Of a stretch of 64,000 nucleotides of DNA, positions 48,558 to 63,800 are shown one piece after another. The stretch is from positions 22,309 through 86,308 of the forward strand of contig RQTK01000795.1 of the NCBI GenBank assembly GCA_003991915.1. Direction: 5' to 3'. A program made the translations under genes and the position numbers. The stretch's first letter is position 1. Each line of letters starts with the position of its first letter. Below the pieces are notes generated by a model. It was not told the DNA's origin. It did no database searches and was given only the letters and a program-made list of their open reading frames with translations. The DNA comes from Elysia chlorotica. Taxonomy: Eukaryota > Mollusca > Gastropoda > Plakobranchidae.

Positions 48558-49819
48558 CTACGAGACAAAAAAATGAAGTACCTGTTACTCCGTTAAAATG
48601 TTGTGATAGTAGGTTCTGGTTTACAACAATCGCAGTGTTGTCAACTCACTGTACATCATTACTTTTTACAGTGTTTTTCTTTACTAATTCCTCATCGTCT
48701 TTATGATGTAACCCAGTCCTGTGTGATGCAGGCCACCACAATGACAGGCAGCGGTGCTACATTTGCTTGAAACAAACCCTACTAATTTGTCCCCAGTAAG
48801 CCTATACCTTTCATCTGAGAGAATGTCGTGAGTATGCAAGACATTCCTGTAGAACGTGTCTCGTTGAAAGATAGCCTTCAAATAATTGGCAAGCACAACA
48901 TGTAACTCTCAAAAAGGGAATAACATACCATAAGTGGTACACCCATAGACATAGGTCCTCAAAATGTTAAAACAGTTCGTATGTGAGACAGAGTTGACTA
49001 TTGGTTAGAAAACAAACAAATAAATGACAGTTGTCCTTATTTCACAAATCCTCATTGGGATATAATTTTTCGTTGATTTAATCTTCTTATTGAATTGTTT
49101 ATATAAAAACATTCCTATGCATGATCGTAGATAAAATATTGGTACACAGGAATGTACGGGAATAGCGCAAATTAGTGAAATTTCTTTTAAAAAGACTTCA
49201 AGAGTGCATCAGAAAATAGTTGAATGTTAGTTGAATGTTCTGATAGTTGAATGTTGGAAATAATGACACTTCATCACTAAAAATCCGTGACACACATTTA
49301 AACTACCACCAACGTTGACAAGGTCCTTTAAACGAGTAGGGGATGGATGTATCTTTGAATCCATACAAATGACAGCGAGCAATCGAAGATGAAAATATCC
49401 TATTATATTAGCACTAAAGGAACTCCTCTTGCAGGAGTTCTAGTTTGTCTAGCCCTCATTCACTCAAATAATTGAAAAGACAAGCGAACAGTAACCATGA
49501 ACCTTGCATCTCTCTACCAGGATATAAATAAATGAAGCCAACGCCTCCCCCACCCCCCCTCCAAAAAAAAATGAAAAAAAAATACACAGGGAGAGAAAGA
49601 CTACGCCCCTTCCCACCTTAACACCGGCATGGCGTGAGGGAATATTTTTCCTCACAATTCATTACAATATAGACACCTGTAATTATTATGGTAAATCCCA
49701 ACATTTATAGGTAGCATGATGGGCGTCCCACATTTTCCGTCCAAAAATGTCACCATTTTGTTTATTTATTTATTTTAAATTCAATCAAATAGAAGTTAGT
49801 GCAACGTTCATGTACAAAA

Positions 49820-49870
49820 AACAACAACAACAATAACAACAACAACAACAACAACAACAATAACAACAAA
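49820..49870. repeat. (CAA)n microsatellite
   Basis: About 50 bases of CAA triplets with two AAT interruptions. Confidence 0.9.
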
Positions 49871-50559
49871 CGAACGAAAAACGATCTTTATGCAACTGGG
49901 TTTTCAGCTCCTATTGCGTGAATGCCATTCTTATACCGAAAGCCTACAGTTGACAAAGCAATTAGTCTCATGTTCCACTCAAGACAAAAAATTACAAAAC
50001 GAAACCTGACCTTTGATATAAAATCACACAAATGCTGCGCGTCCAATCAAACTGAATTAGAAGTAAACACTGTGTTTATGCCATCAGCAATGAACTTATC
50101 TAGAAATTGTATGGTGCAAGACATGATCACTTAGGAGTCCCTGAGAATGTTGAGATAATGTCTTATAACCACCACAGGACAATTAGTATCATCGGCTTAA
50201 AGTCCAGACCTTTGTCAGGCATACTTTCTTACCCTGATACCCCTTGTGTTTAATTGTTCTAGTATAAGTTCAAGGTGATAGGTCAATATTAAGGTTTCAG
50301 CTCCAGGTTAAAGTTCCGGAATTTCTAGTAAAATAAATAAAAACACAAAAATGGTACAAGTTAATATCATTTATATTTAGAGATAGGAAAACTACTATTT
50401 TAATAAATCCCATCCATTTGATGTAAAATGTATGGCCTGGTTAAAACTTAAGGGAGAAAATAAACAGAGAGGTCAGAGTCCTCAGCTGAAAAATCTGAAA
50501 ATACCATTCACCGAACACATTGTATCAATTTGACAAATTCTGAGTGGCACATAAGTCAC

Positions 50560-50632
50560 GATTTGTATCGAATCCGCAACCACCGCATTACTTATCAGAC
50601 TTGCTAACCACTGCGCCACGCCAACACAGTCT
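50560..50632 (-). mobile_element. tRNA-like SINE head
   Basis: On the minus strand GGCGTGGCGCAGTGGTTAGC (A-box region) is followed by a B-box-like GCGGATTCGATAC. There is no closing acceptor stem, so it is probably the head of a tRNA-derived SINE. Body and target-site duplication were not delimited. Confidence 0.5.
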
Positions 50633-50764
50633 AAAGATGAACAGCTTATCTGTACATTAGGCAGTGTGCCATGTCTTCATGTTGTCGTTATCACCAGGTA
50701 CATGTACCCTGTATTACTTGCCTGACCGCTATTGTTTCAGGTGCAAGTTTATCTGATCAGTGCT

Positions 50765-53160
50765 GCAATAATTAAAAACTGATCATTTTCAAGACAAAGA
50801 CAACACCCATCTAACCAGCTCCGTCACTCAATATACTATCGTACAACCTCAGTATTGACTCCTCTGAGGAATAAAAGTCCACTTACTAACATAATTAATT
50901 TTATGATACAACTGTACAATATACAATTTACCCGTGAATAAGAGAGGACTTGAGAAATTAATCCTTACAACACTACTATTTTGACATTTAAAAGAGATTC
51001 CTTTATAATTTGTAACTTGTGCCCGCTGTCCTGCACCACGAAATATCGACATCTTATAAAACTGTTTGCCCGTAGTTCTTAAAAATACACATATTTTCGC
51101 ACATATACAACTGATACGGTGGCGGTTACAGGATCGCCATTAAAAAAGCACACACACACAAACACACACACACACACAAACACAAATTCTCGCCGTTTGC
51201 TCTCTTTATTGCTTCTCCATTTTTTCATTTTTTTTTTACATTCTTCTATTTGAAAATGTACTTCTTCGTCTTAAAAAAACTGGCTCACAACCCAATTAAA
51301 TCTACTGCATTCATTAAGATTCATGTAGGTCATGAGAATATACAGAGATCGCTTAAACATTTCAAATGTCTATAATGGAAAACTTTTTCAATTGTCTATT
51401 ACATCGCATTTGATGCGACAAATTGTATTTTCAAGTCTTTTCATGTAAAAATCGAAAAATTGTAACCTAAATATTCTTAAATATACTTATTACTAAGCAA
51501 ACATTCTGAAAATGCAACAGCCACAAATATGTCTTTTAGAAAGACGATCACCAGAATTAAAGTGTACCCAAATAATAGATAATCCTTTCAGTATCAATCA
51601 GCTTGTTAATTTTGATAAAGTTGGCCTTGAGGGAGAGATTTGTTATTTTATTCCAAAAGATTTTTTAAATATTAGCCAGCGTTTTCGTTTAAAGGAAATT
51701 TAAGGACAATTGTGAATAAAGACTTTCATTGAGATATTCAAATTTGAAAACTGAAAAGCTCACATTTCTTTAAGTTGAAGTGCCTTCGAATAGATGGACT
51801 GCATAGAAAAAATCTCGACCACGCCAGTAAAAAAAAAAGACATCTAACTCGAACATCAATAATGTGTAAACAATAAGCAAACTGGTCAAAGAAATTTACT
51901 TTGAGCAAGTATTTCGATGAAAAACAATGACGAAACTTTCTAAGTAGAAAATCAAATAATTTTAGTTCACATTAAGGATAAAAGGCTAAGCTATATTAAT
52001 TTTTGAGGATTGGCTTTGTCAAGAGAACGGTGGACGGGGCGCAAAAAAAAAAAACCCAAACAAGAGAAGAACATCACGACCGTGGGAAAGATTTTTGATT
52101 TGCTGAAAATGCAAAGAAGATATTTCAGAATATACAAATCATAATAACAATGTAGACAGAGGTTATGCGTCGAGTCAGTACAACAGTATAATTATAGCAG
52201 CTACCCCCATATTGCTCACCCATTGATCGCGCCCAAGACCTCTGAACTGTCAATACAATTCCGCAATCCTAACAACTGGAATATCTGGTGCCCGTAATGC
52301 ATGTAATTCAAGAAAATTGTTAGACAAGAAGTAATTAACCCGATAATTCTTAATTTGAAAATCTCCACCTTATTCGTACTTTAATAGTTATTCGAAAAAT
52401 ATGAATGATATGAATGAAAGGGAAGCTTCTAGTTTACCATGTTCAGAAAAACTAGAGATAACATCGACTGTGCGTATCCGCATTGGAGCCTTTTCTTGGG
52501 GATGGTGTAATTAGTGGTTTATCAGCGCGTCAGCATGTCGCTTTTAGCCTTATACAACATGTTAGGTATATCATTATCAGCTTGACTGACAAGAAATTGG
52601 CTTTGTCCTGGCCAAGAACAAATAGCATATCTAAAATTAATTGGGTAGATCGACCGAGGTCAATATTTAATATAATAATATTGTCAACGAACTTGCGCAT
52701 TTTTAGGTACTTTCCTCGTGCTGCGGTATTCAGAGTTTAATTAGGGGAAAAAAGATAATTCAAGACGGCTTGGTAAAAATGACTTGTGAATGAGACGACA
52801 GGTAACCGGTCTCCATTTTATCTCGAAGAAAAAGTTATGGAAATGTTGTATGCTCATACGACAGAATAACCTGAGTTATTAATCTCCCGCTCTGTCTTTG
52901 GTTTTCTCTCTATTTCTTTTCTCTGTCTTTCTCTCTACCTCTCTGTTTATCTGTCTTTCCTTATTCCTATCTGGTTCTTTCTCTCTCTTTCTTTTTCTTT
53001 TCTCACCCTCCCCATCTCAATATGTCTACATGGGGGGGGGGGGGGGGCGGTGATCCAGGGGTAAAACATCGGTTTCCACAATATAGCCTATATAGTGCTG
53101 CTGTTGGACGTTAAACCAACCCAACCAACCAACCTTCCTGATTTCTTTTAAACATATGAC
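50765..53160. repeat. Segmental direct repeat, copy 1 (about 2.4 kb)
   Basis: Aligns end to end with 55080-57400: both begin CAATAATTAAAAACTGA and end CCTGATTTCTTTTAAACATATGAC. They differ by many substitutions and small indels, so this is an older duplication than those in MAPK15. Copy 1 alone contains the G-run plus SINE derivative at 53030-53134. No protein domain was recognised in either copy. Confidence 0.88.
53030..53134 (+). mobile_element. Internally deleted SINE (head joined to tail) after a G run
   Basis: GCGGTGATCCAGGGGTAAAA and CATCGGTTTCC equal the tRNA-like head of the SINE at 16468-16721. They are joined directly to its tail (AATATAGCC through TGTTGGACGTTAAACC), with the B box and middle missing. 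The paralogous segment near 57326 lacks it, so it inserted or arose in copy 1 after the duplication. Confidence 0.65.
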
Positions 53161-55079
<1,919 letters not shown>

Positions 55080-57197
55080 GCAATAATTAAAAACTGATAA
55101 TTATCAAGACAAAGACAACACCCATCTAACCAGCTCCACCACTCTAAAATACTATCATACAACCTCAGAATTGACTCCTCTGAGGAATAAAAGTCCACTT
55201 ACTAACATAATTAATTTTATGATACAATATACAATTTACCCTTGAACAAAAGAGGAGTTGAGAAATTAATCATTGTAACACCATTATTTGGACCTTTGAA
55301 AGAGATTCCTTCATAATTTTTAACCTGTACAGCGTGCACCACGACATATCGACATCTTATAAAACTGTTTGCCCGTAGTTCATAAAAATACACATATTTT
55401 TGTACATATACAACTGATAAGGTGGCAGTTACAGGATCGAAATTAAAAAAGCACACACACACACACACATTCACACCAATTCTCGTATTTTATTCTCTTT
55501 ATAGCTTCTTCTTTCTTTCTTTCTTTTCTTTTTTTTTTTTAATATTCCTGGTATTTGAAAAGTATTTCTTCGTCTTAAAATAACTGGCTCACAACCTAAT
55601 TAAATATACTGAATTCATTAAGATTCACGTAGGTAATGAGAACAGAGATCACTTAAACATTTCAAATGTCTACAATGGAAAACTTTTTCAATTATCTATT
55701 ACATCGCATTTGATGCGACAAATTGTATTTTCAAGTCTTTTCGTGTAAAAATCGAAAAATTGTTACCTAAAAATTCTGAATACTAAGCAAAACATTCAGA
55801 AAGTGCAACAGTAAAAAATATGTCTTTAAGAAGGACGATCACCAGAATTAAAGTGTATCCAGATAATTGAGAACCCTTTGAGTATCAATCAGCTTATTAA
55901 TTTTCATAAAGTTGGCCTTGAGGGAGAGATTTGTTGTTTTATTCCAAAAGATTTTAAAAATATTTCCTCAGAGTTTTTGTTTGAAGGAGAACAATTTTGA
56001 ATAGTGACTTTGATTGAAATATTCAGATTTGAAAACTGAAAAGCTCACGTTTCTTTAAGTTTAAGTGCCTTCGAATAAATGGACTGCATAGAAAAAATGT
56101 CGACTACGTCAATAAAAGAAAAAATACCTCTAACTCGAACATCAATAATATGTAAACAATAAGCAAACTGGACAAAGAAATTTACTTTGAGCAAGTTGTT
56201 CAATGAAAAACAATGACGAAACGTTCTAAGTAGAAAATCAAAATGATTTTAGTTCACATTAAGGATAAAAAGGCTAAGCTATATCTGATTTAGTTGAGGA
56301 TTGGCTTTGGTCAAGAGAACGGTGGACGGAGCGCAAATAAACCCAAACAAGAGAAGAACATCACAACCGTGGGAAAGACTTTAGATTTGCTGAAAATACA
56401 AAAAAAAATTCAGAATATAAAAAGTTAATAATAACGTAGACTAAGGTTATGCGTCGAGTCAGTATAACACAGAGTATAACTATAGCAGCTACCCCCATAT
56501 TGCTCACACTTTGATCGAGCCCAATACCTCTGAACTGTCAATCAAATTCCGGAATCCTAAAAACTGGAATATCTGGTGCCCACAATGCATGTAATTCAAG
56601 AAAACTATTAGACAAGGAGTAATTAAATTTGATAATTCAGACTTGAAATTCTGCTTTATTTGAAGATCTCCACCTTATTAGTAATTTAATAGTTATTCGA
56701 AAAATACAAATTGATGAAATGGTAGCTTCTAGTTATACCATATTCAGGGAGACTAGAGATAACATAGACTGTGTGTATCCGCATTGGAGCCTTTTCTTGG
56801 GGATGGTGTAATTAGTGGTTTATCAGCGCGTCAGCATGTCGCTTTTACATGTTATGTGTATCATTATCACCTTCGCTGACATGAAATTGACTTTGTTCTA
56901 GCCAAGAACAAATAGCACATCTAAAATTAATTGTGTAGATCGACCGAAGTCAATATTTAATGTAATTGTCAACGAACTTGCACCTTTTTGGGTACTTCCC
57001 TCATTTTTGCGGTATTTAGAGTTTAATTAGGAAAAGAATAAAATAATGAAAGACGGTTAGGTAAAAATGACTCTCAAGAATAAGACGACCAGGTAACCGA
57101 TCTCCATTTTATGTCAAAGAAAAAGTTACGGAAATGTTGTATGCTCATACGACAGAATAACGTGAGTTATTCATCTCCCTCTCTGTCTCTGGTTTTC

Positions 57198-57237
<40 letters not shown>

Positions 57238-57400
57238 TCTTCTCTGTCTGTCTATCTCTCCTTATCCCTATCTGGTTCTTTCTCTCTCTTTCTTTTTCTC
57301 TCTTACCCTCCCCATCTCAATATGTCTACATATCTTTCTTTTTTCCCATCGACTCTTTTGTTTTGCATTAGCCTTTCCTGATTTCTTTTAAACATATGAC
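55080..57400. repeat. Segmental direct repeat, copy 2 (about 2.3 kb)
   Basis: Second copy of 50765-53160, same orientation, 4.3 kb away. The CT-rich tract near its end (57170-57310) is expanded relative to copy 1. It ends about 470 bases before the start codon of the lipoprotein gene. Confidence 0.88.
57170..57310. repeat. (CT)n microsatellite
   Basis: Pyrimidine-rich tract with a pure CT core at about 57204-57236, inside copy 2 of the segmental repeat; copy 1 has a shorter, more broken version at 52890-53000. Confidence 0.9.
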
Positions 57401-57723
57401 CTCTATTGGCAAGTACGATGCGATAACCTGAAGCATTAGGATAACGCAGAGATAAACTGATCAGTAATCCAAGTGAAACACTGATACAAGTCGAGAGTAT
57501 CAACTACTTGTGTTATAACAAATGAAAGGCTGGATTTTTTTCATATTGAAATTTAAATCGTTCAAAAGCACTGTCGGTAATATTCCCGTGAGTATCTGTG
57601 TAATGAGTAATGAACTAAAAATAGTACCTAGTTTAATATGACCCTAAATTTATCTCCGAACCTTAAAGACAAGCAATCGTGAGGCCGTGATATCTAGGTT
57701 AGATGTGCAAGCCACAGAAGAGG

Positions 57724-57740
57724 TTGACCAGTTGACCTTT
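57724..57740. promoter_or_regulatory. Possible nuclear-receptor direct repeat
   Basis: TTGACCAGTTGACCTTT; on the opposite strand AAAGGTCAACTGGTCAA has two RGGTCA-type half-sites two bases apart (DR2). It lies about 75 bases upstream of the TATA box of the lipoprotein gene. Lipoprotein and vitellogenin genes are commonly controlled by nuclear receptors, but here the link is inference. Confidence 0.35.
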
Positions 57741-57811
57741 GTGAGACCTGGACCCTTGGATTCTGATTGTGTTATCGCTTCAGAGCGTCAGACTTTGCCC
57801 CAGAGAGGAGC

Positions 57812-57818
57812 TATAAAA
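57812..57818 (+). promoter_or_regulatory. TATA box of the lipoprotein gene
   Basis: TATAAAA, 51 bases before the ATG that ends its span at 57871. Transcription would start near 57840-57845, leaving a short leader of about 25-30 bases. A strong TATA box suits a highly expressed secreted lipid carrier. Confidence 0.7.
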
Positions 57819-57868
57819 GACGAGCCGTCGCCAGACCAAGACAGTTCTACCACGAGACACACCACACG

Positions 57869-60800
57869 ATGGAGCCCAGATTCCTGGTGCTCTTGGCGCT
57901 CGCCTCTGCGGCGATTGCAGGTAAGTGCAACACTTTGCAGTCTTAAAAATTCATTCGTAGATAAACAAAAGCAAAAAATAACAAAAACAATCAATGACCA
58001 GAGGATCATCTGGTGTTATTAAATCATTCAATTATTTAAAAAAATAGCCCTACTTTAATTTTCTCCCAATTGGAAGATATTAATTTTTGTTAGTATGAAA
58101 ATAAAAAGATGAGTTTTTTTTTCAATAAATGAGAGAGAAGTACGTTAAAAGTTTTGTTTTTACCATAGCCAATATGAAATTTTATCATAGGGCCTAATCT
58201 TTTTGGATGAAGGACAGTATTGTGATATCAAAACATATAAAGTATACAAACTAACAAACTAAAAGCAATAATTTCAGTTAATTTTATGAGCTTTTTTTTA
58301 TTCCAGGCCCAATTACAGTGAAAGAAACAAATGAATGCGCTACAAAATGTAAGGCGTCAACCAAGATGAACTACAACAAAGGAACAACCTACGTATACGA
58401 CTACAGAGTGGACTACAGCACCAGCATGTCCGGTGCATCGGAGGACTCGGCCAAACTGACCCTGACCACCAAAGCAGAGCTGGAGGTTCTCGGCCCATGC
58501 GAGATGGCGCTCAGTCTTAGAGACACTCGCCTCTTCCACTCGGACGCCATGGGCGGTCTCAAGGCTGCTGACGGGTAGGCCACTAGATCTAGTAGACTAA
58601 ACATCCTAATTTGTGCTGACGGGTAGGCCAATAGATCTAGTAGACTAAACATCCTAATTTGTGCTGACGGGTAGGCCAATAGATCTAGTAGACTAAACAT
58701 CCTAATTTGTGCTGACGGGTAGGCCAATAGATCTAGTAGACTAAACATCCTAATTTGTGCTGACGGGTAGGCCAATAGATCTAGTAGACTAAACATCCTA
58801 ATTTGTGCTGACGGGTAGGCCAATAGATCTAGTAGACTAAACATCCTAATTTGTGCTGACGGGTAGGCCAATAGATCTAGTAGACTAAACATCCTAATTT
58901 GTGCTGACGGGTAGGCCACTAGATCTAGTAGACTAAACATCCTAATTTGTGCTGACGGGTATGCCAATAGATCTAATAGGCTAAACATCCTAATTTGTGC
59001 TGACGGGTATGCCAATAGATCTAATAGGCTAAACATCCTAATTTGTGCTGACGGGTAGGTCACTAGATCTAATAGACTAAACATCCTAATTTGTGCTGAC
59101 GGGTAGAACTAAACATCCTAATTTGTGCTGACGGGTAGGCCACTAGATCTAATAGACTAAGCATCCTAATTTGTGCTGACGGGTAGGCCACTAGATCTAG
59201 TAGACTAAGCTTCCTAATTTATGCTGACGGGTAGGCCAATATATCTAATAGAATAAACATCCTAATTTGTGCTCACGGGTTGACCATTAGTCCTAACTAT
59301 TACTAAATATCCTGTTTCGCGCAATATGTTAGGGATATCGTACTAGACGCGTTGACAATTATTGGATTTAATTTTTAATTTTAAGGTAATAAGGTACTAA
59401 CGATTACTAGAGTTTTATACAAAACATGGTTTGTTTCCTCAACAAAAATATTTTTAAGGATAGACCACTACGTTCATCATCAATAATAGTATTTTTTTTT
59501 TTTTTTTTAGAGAGGAGCAATTCCGCAGAGGCTTGGAGGGTTCTGTCCTCAGATTCTCCTACCAAGATGGAGTTGTAGACCATGTCTGCGCAGGGAATCG
59601 GGAAGAAGCCTGGGCTCTCAACATCAAGAAGGGAATCCTGTCTGCCTTCCAAAACAGCATGGACGATCTGAGCACGCCCCAGAATGTCACTGAGGTGAGA
59701 CTTAGCTTTAATCTTTAGGTAACTTAAAATAAAAAAGCGTTTTGCAGATAAAGAAAAACCAATATTATGACCGTTAAATCTCTTCATTAACTTGCTTATA
59801 TTTAACTTTATTTGGGAACACGTGCAATTAAGTATAAAACATGCGCAATTTGCTTCATTCAATCTATGGAAATACATCACAATACTGTTGTTTACCATAA
59901 CCCTGTAATGATCATTATTACGTTCTTTACTCTCAACAGACTGACGTGATGGGCACATGCGAGACACACTACGAGACTGTGAGCAGCGGCTACTACAGCA
60001 GCTCCGTGAAGAAATCCAAGGACGTTCTCTCCTGCACCGACCGCCACGACTACAAGACCATTCTGCAGATGGTACCCTACAACGTGCCCTCGGTAATTTA
60101 CTGTGACCATCTTTATGTTATGAAGTGAAGAGACCACGCGGGAGAAAAGTTTCTTTAGTCATTATTTATTTAAAACTGAAACAAGACAATATTCTACCTA
60201 ATTTTCCAGTAATATTATTTTAAAGTTTTGTTTTTCATAAACACCTGCAGCGGATAAGGGTGTGTTGTAAAGACGAAAACACTAAAGTTCAGTTGTTGTT
60301 TTTTTTCGATTCATAAAGTTTTCCCTATATGTACTAAACTCAGAGACAAAGTAGTAATCCATACGCACTTCATATTTCATAATCAACGGCCATTGCAGGA
60401 GTTGCAGTCCATCCCCCTGATGAAGACAAGCCACGAGTGTGACCAGGTGATCCAGAAAGGCGGCGTTCTGCAGTCGACCACTTGTACCGAAACTCACGTC
60501 TGGAGGCCTTTCTCCCACGACCAGAGCGGTGGAGCTACTTCCGTCAAACAGACCTTGACCTACAAAACTTACAGCAGCGGAGTCTCTTCCAGACAAGGCG
60601 AGTTGTCATAAAACTTTGTGGCATTTAAAAAAAATTTGATTAGTTAGAAGTTGCAGCCACTCTATTAAACGACCATGATAAAATCTAACAAAATAATATA
60701 TGATACGGAATATTTCACTGAACAAACAACCTGCTTCAACTTTAAAAATGTTTTAATTACCCTATTTCGTGCAATGCACCCATCGAATATAATTGTTTTA

Positions 60801-63800
60801 CCTTTTATTCTCTCTTGTTCCAGACTCAATCTCCAGCCGAGACAGTCTACTTTTCGACCACTCTGCCTCCAGACCTAGTGCCGAGCAGATCCGCCAACAA
60901 GTAGAACAAAAGTTGAAGGAAATCTGCGAGAGCACATCCTATGATGTGAGGCCCGAGACTCCGCGTCTTTTCTCCGAGCTCGTCTACGCCCTCAAGGCTC
61001 TGGACAAGCAGACCATGGAGGAGATATTCGGCCAACTCAAGACCAAGTCTCTCTGCCCAAGCAACAACAAGGCTTAGTAAGATCATCTGTTTTATATTAT
61101 TCTTTTCTGGTGGGGTTTTCCCTTTCATATTATTTTATCTTACATCGGAAATAATTACTTGAAAAAGTTTAAGTTGCAGTAGAATATCAAATTCAACTAA
61201 AAATAAACCTAATCGAGTAAATTTCAGTCTCATTGATGGCGGCTATTAATAGAACAATTTTGTCATACACGTGTTTGATACACGCACTTTTGATAGCTGT
61301 ATCTGAAATCTCTCTATTTCCAGCAAAATGTTCCTGGACGCCCTGCCCATGGCAAGCTCCAGCGCCTCTGTCAGCTTGATGACCTCACTCATCACTAACG
61401 AAGATGTTGAGGGCCTGCACGCCACAGCCTGGATTGCTTCCCTTGCTCTCATTAACGCACCCACATCTGAAATGCTCCTTGATGCTAAGGTCATTCACGA
61501 TGATCAATTCTTAACACGGTTATATCATAAACCATAATACAACAATGCGTTTACTTCTTTAACATTGGTTAAATATTGAATTAAAAAATCATATTTTTGT
61601 CATTATGGTAAACGGGAAGATTATTTCTTATGCTAGAGAAAATCTGTACGATTAAATTAAAAACAGCTTTTGAAATGTTTTCTTTCAGATTATTAATACC
61701 CTTTCATCACCAAGTGTAAACCATGAGTAGAACTACTGCCCTCATCATCTTGCGCCACTTCTTCTTCTCATGTTCACTTTGCTACTGATTTGACAATGAG
61801 TAACCTCCAAGAACATTTAATCCATCCAGACTCTGCTAGACAGTGACAAATTCCGTGAGGATGCCATGCTGCCTGTCTCCGTTATGGTCAACAACTTCTG
61901 CTTCAAATCCAGTGCGTGTGACCAGAGCTATGCTGTGCTCAGCATCATGGCGTCCTTGGAGAGGAACGTGGGATCTGGGTGTGACGCCTCCGGCAAGGCA
62001 TCATGGCGTCCTTGGAGAGGAACGTGGGATCTGGGTGTGACGCCTCCGGCAAGGACTTTCACCAGGTTAATCTACAGTTATTGTTATTCTGTGTACATTG
62101 CATGGTTACAGATACATTACAATACTGTGTAATACTGTAGTTTTCTAGATGTAAGATATTGATTTCAAATATTGATAAAAAAAAATAAAGTATCAGAAAA
62201 CTGCCACTTTTCATTCTTCAGCTTTAAAACTGATATTGTAAATAAAAGATTTAAAAGATTTATTCAGGAAAAAATTAATGAAAAGCACGATGAGTTTTTT
62301 TTAGTTCTAAAAAGATATTTCCATTCAATGTCCATCATCTCCACCACAGATTCTTCTGACTCTGCGAGCCATCGGTAACGCCGGCCATGCCAGTCGGGCT
62401 GTGAGAGTAATCACTCAGTGTTTGACCAACTCAGAAACCCTCTGGAGATCCGTGTGGCCGCGGCAAACGCCTTCAGACGCATGCCTTGTGATGCCGAGGT
62501 GAGTAGTGTAGTTAAGTGATAATTTTACATCACTGTATCACAAAAAAGATAGGTATTACATATTATGGGTGTTAAAATATTCTTACTGATGCTTATACAA
62601 CGAGGTACGATGATTCTATCTCAATGACTTTGTTTCCTAGTCTTTAACTATTATTTGACTTCTTTTAGCCAAGCAATACACTGATAAGGTTTCCTCTTTT
62701 TTACGAATACGTTGATTCTACTAGGATTATTTTGTTTCTCTTCCAGAGCACCGATCTGTGGAACACCTACGAAAACGCAGACCTGGACTCTGAGCTGAGA
62801 ATCGCTGCCTACCAGGCCCTGATGCGCTGCCCCAGTGACGCAACTCTGGGCAAGATGGCCGCCAGTCTGGGCGGAGAGCTGGACGAGCAGGTTGGAGCTT
62901 ACGTCTACAGTCACCTGACCAACCTGAAGCAGACGTCGGACCCACACAAGCAGATGGTGGTCCGCGCCATGGACAAGTGAGTACACATCTTGATTTTTTT
63001 TTCACATTTTGTTCGCTTTTTAGGCTACTCAACAGTACAAAGTATGTCAGAGAATCGTTAACGTGCCTATTGATGAGTCTCATTTGAATTTTTCTAAAAC
63101 CGAAAGGGCTTTACATGATATTAAAATTAGTTTCAAGGGGTTTTATTGGGCTTATTGAGTTTTCTCTCTGGTGGTTGCAATCGTTTCTTTCCATCCACCT
63201 CCAGTCTAGTGATCCCTAACAAGTACGAGTCAAGCCCACTGAAGGCATCCACCAATCTGGAGGCATCTGCTCTCATCAACAAGATCAACACCGGCTTCGT
63301 GGCTGAGGGCAACCTGGTGTGGTCCAACGACAAACAGGTGCCCCGTTCAGCCTCTGCTAACCTCACTGTAGAACTCTTTGGCCAGTCTATCAACTTGGTT
63401 GACTTCGGAGGCCGTGTTGAGGGTCTTGAGCACCTTATCAAGAATTTGTTTGGACCATACTTGGGTGAAGAGGAGGCAAAGAAAGTCAAGGTAATTCTAC
63501 AGTGTCAATGTTGAAAAAGCGAGCAAAAAATATCTCAACATTATGATAAGCTTAGGTTGCTACCAGCAGGACGTATAAGTGATGTGAATTTGATGTTTTA
63601 ATGCTCTGTAGAAGTCAGCATGACTAATGTTTGTGTTTACTTTCCTCAGCCTATTTCCTACGACAATGTTCATGGCTCTGTTTATGGCCGATTCTTTGGC
63701 AACGAGATGCTCTTCATACACAGCAAGCAAGTTAGCTCCCCTCTGGAGAAACTTTCCAACAAGTGGCTCGACATGATCATCAGCCTCTCCAATAAACAGG

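Larger units (their letters stand above)
48421..50764. other. Intergenic sequence
   Basis: No gene seen. Contains a 23-bp triplicate (48490-48557), a CAA-rich stretch (49820-49870) and a tRNA-like SINE head (about 50560-50632, minus). Confidence 0.5.

Noticed and set aside
51512-51703. 63-residue plus-strand frame in segmental copy 1
   Set aside because: The matching frame in copy 2 is interrupted, so there is no sign of protein constraint.
58413-59084. 223-residue minus-strand frame with repeated 16-residue units (MFSLLDLLAYPSAQIR)
   Set aside because: It is the antisense reading of the 48-bp minisatellite and exon 2; no start context, splice pattern or homology.
58567-59290. CRISPR-like array
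   Set aside because: Units are contiguous 48-bp tandem repeats without spacers, in a eukaryotic intron.
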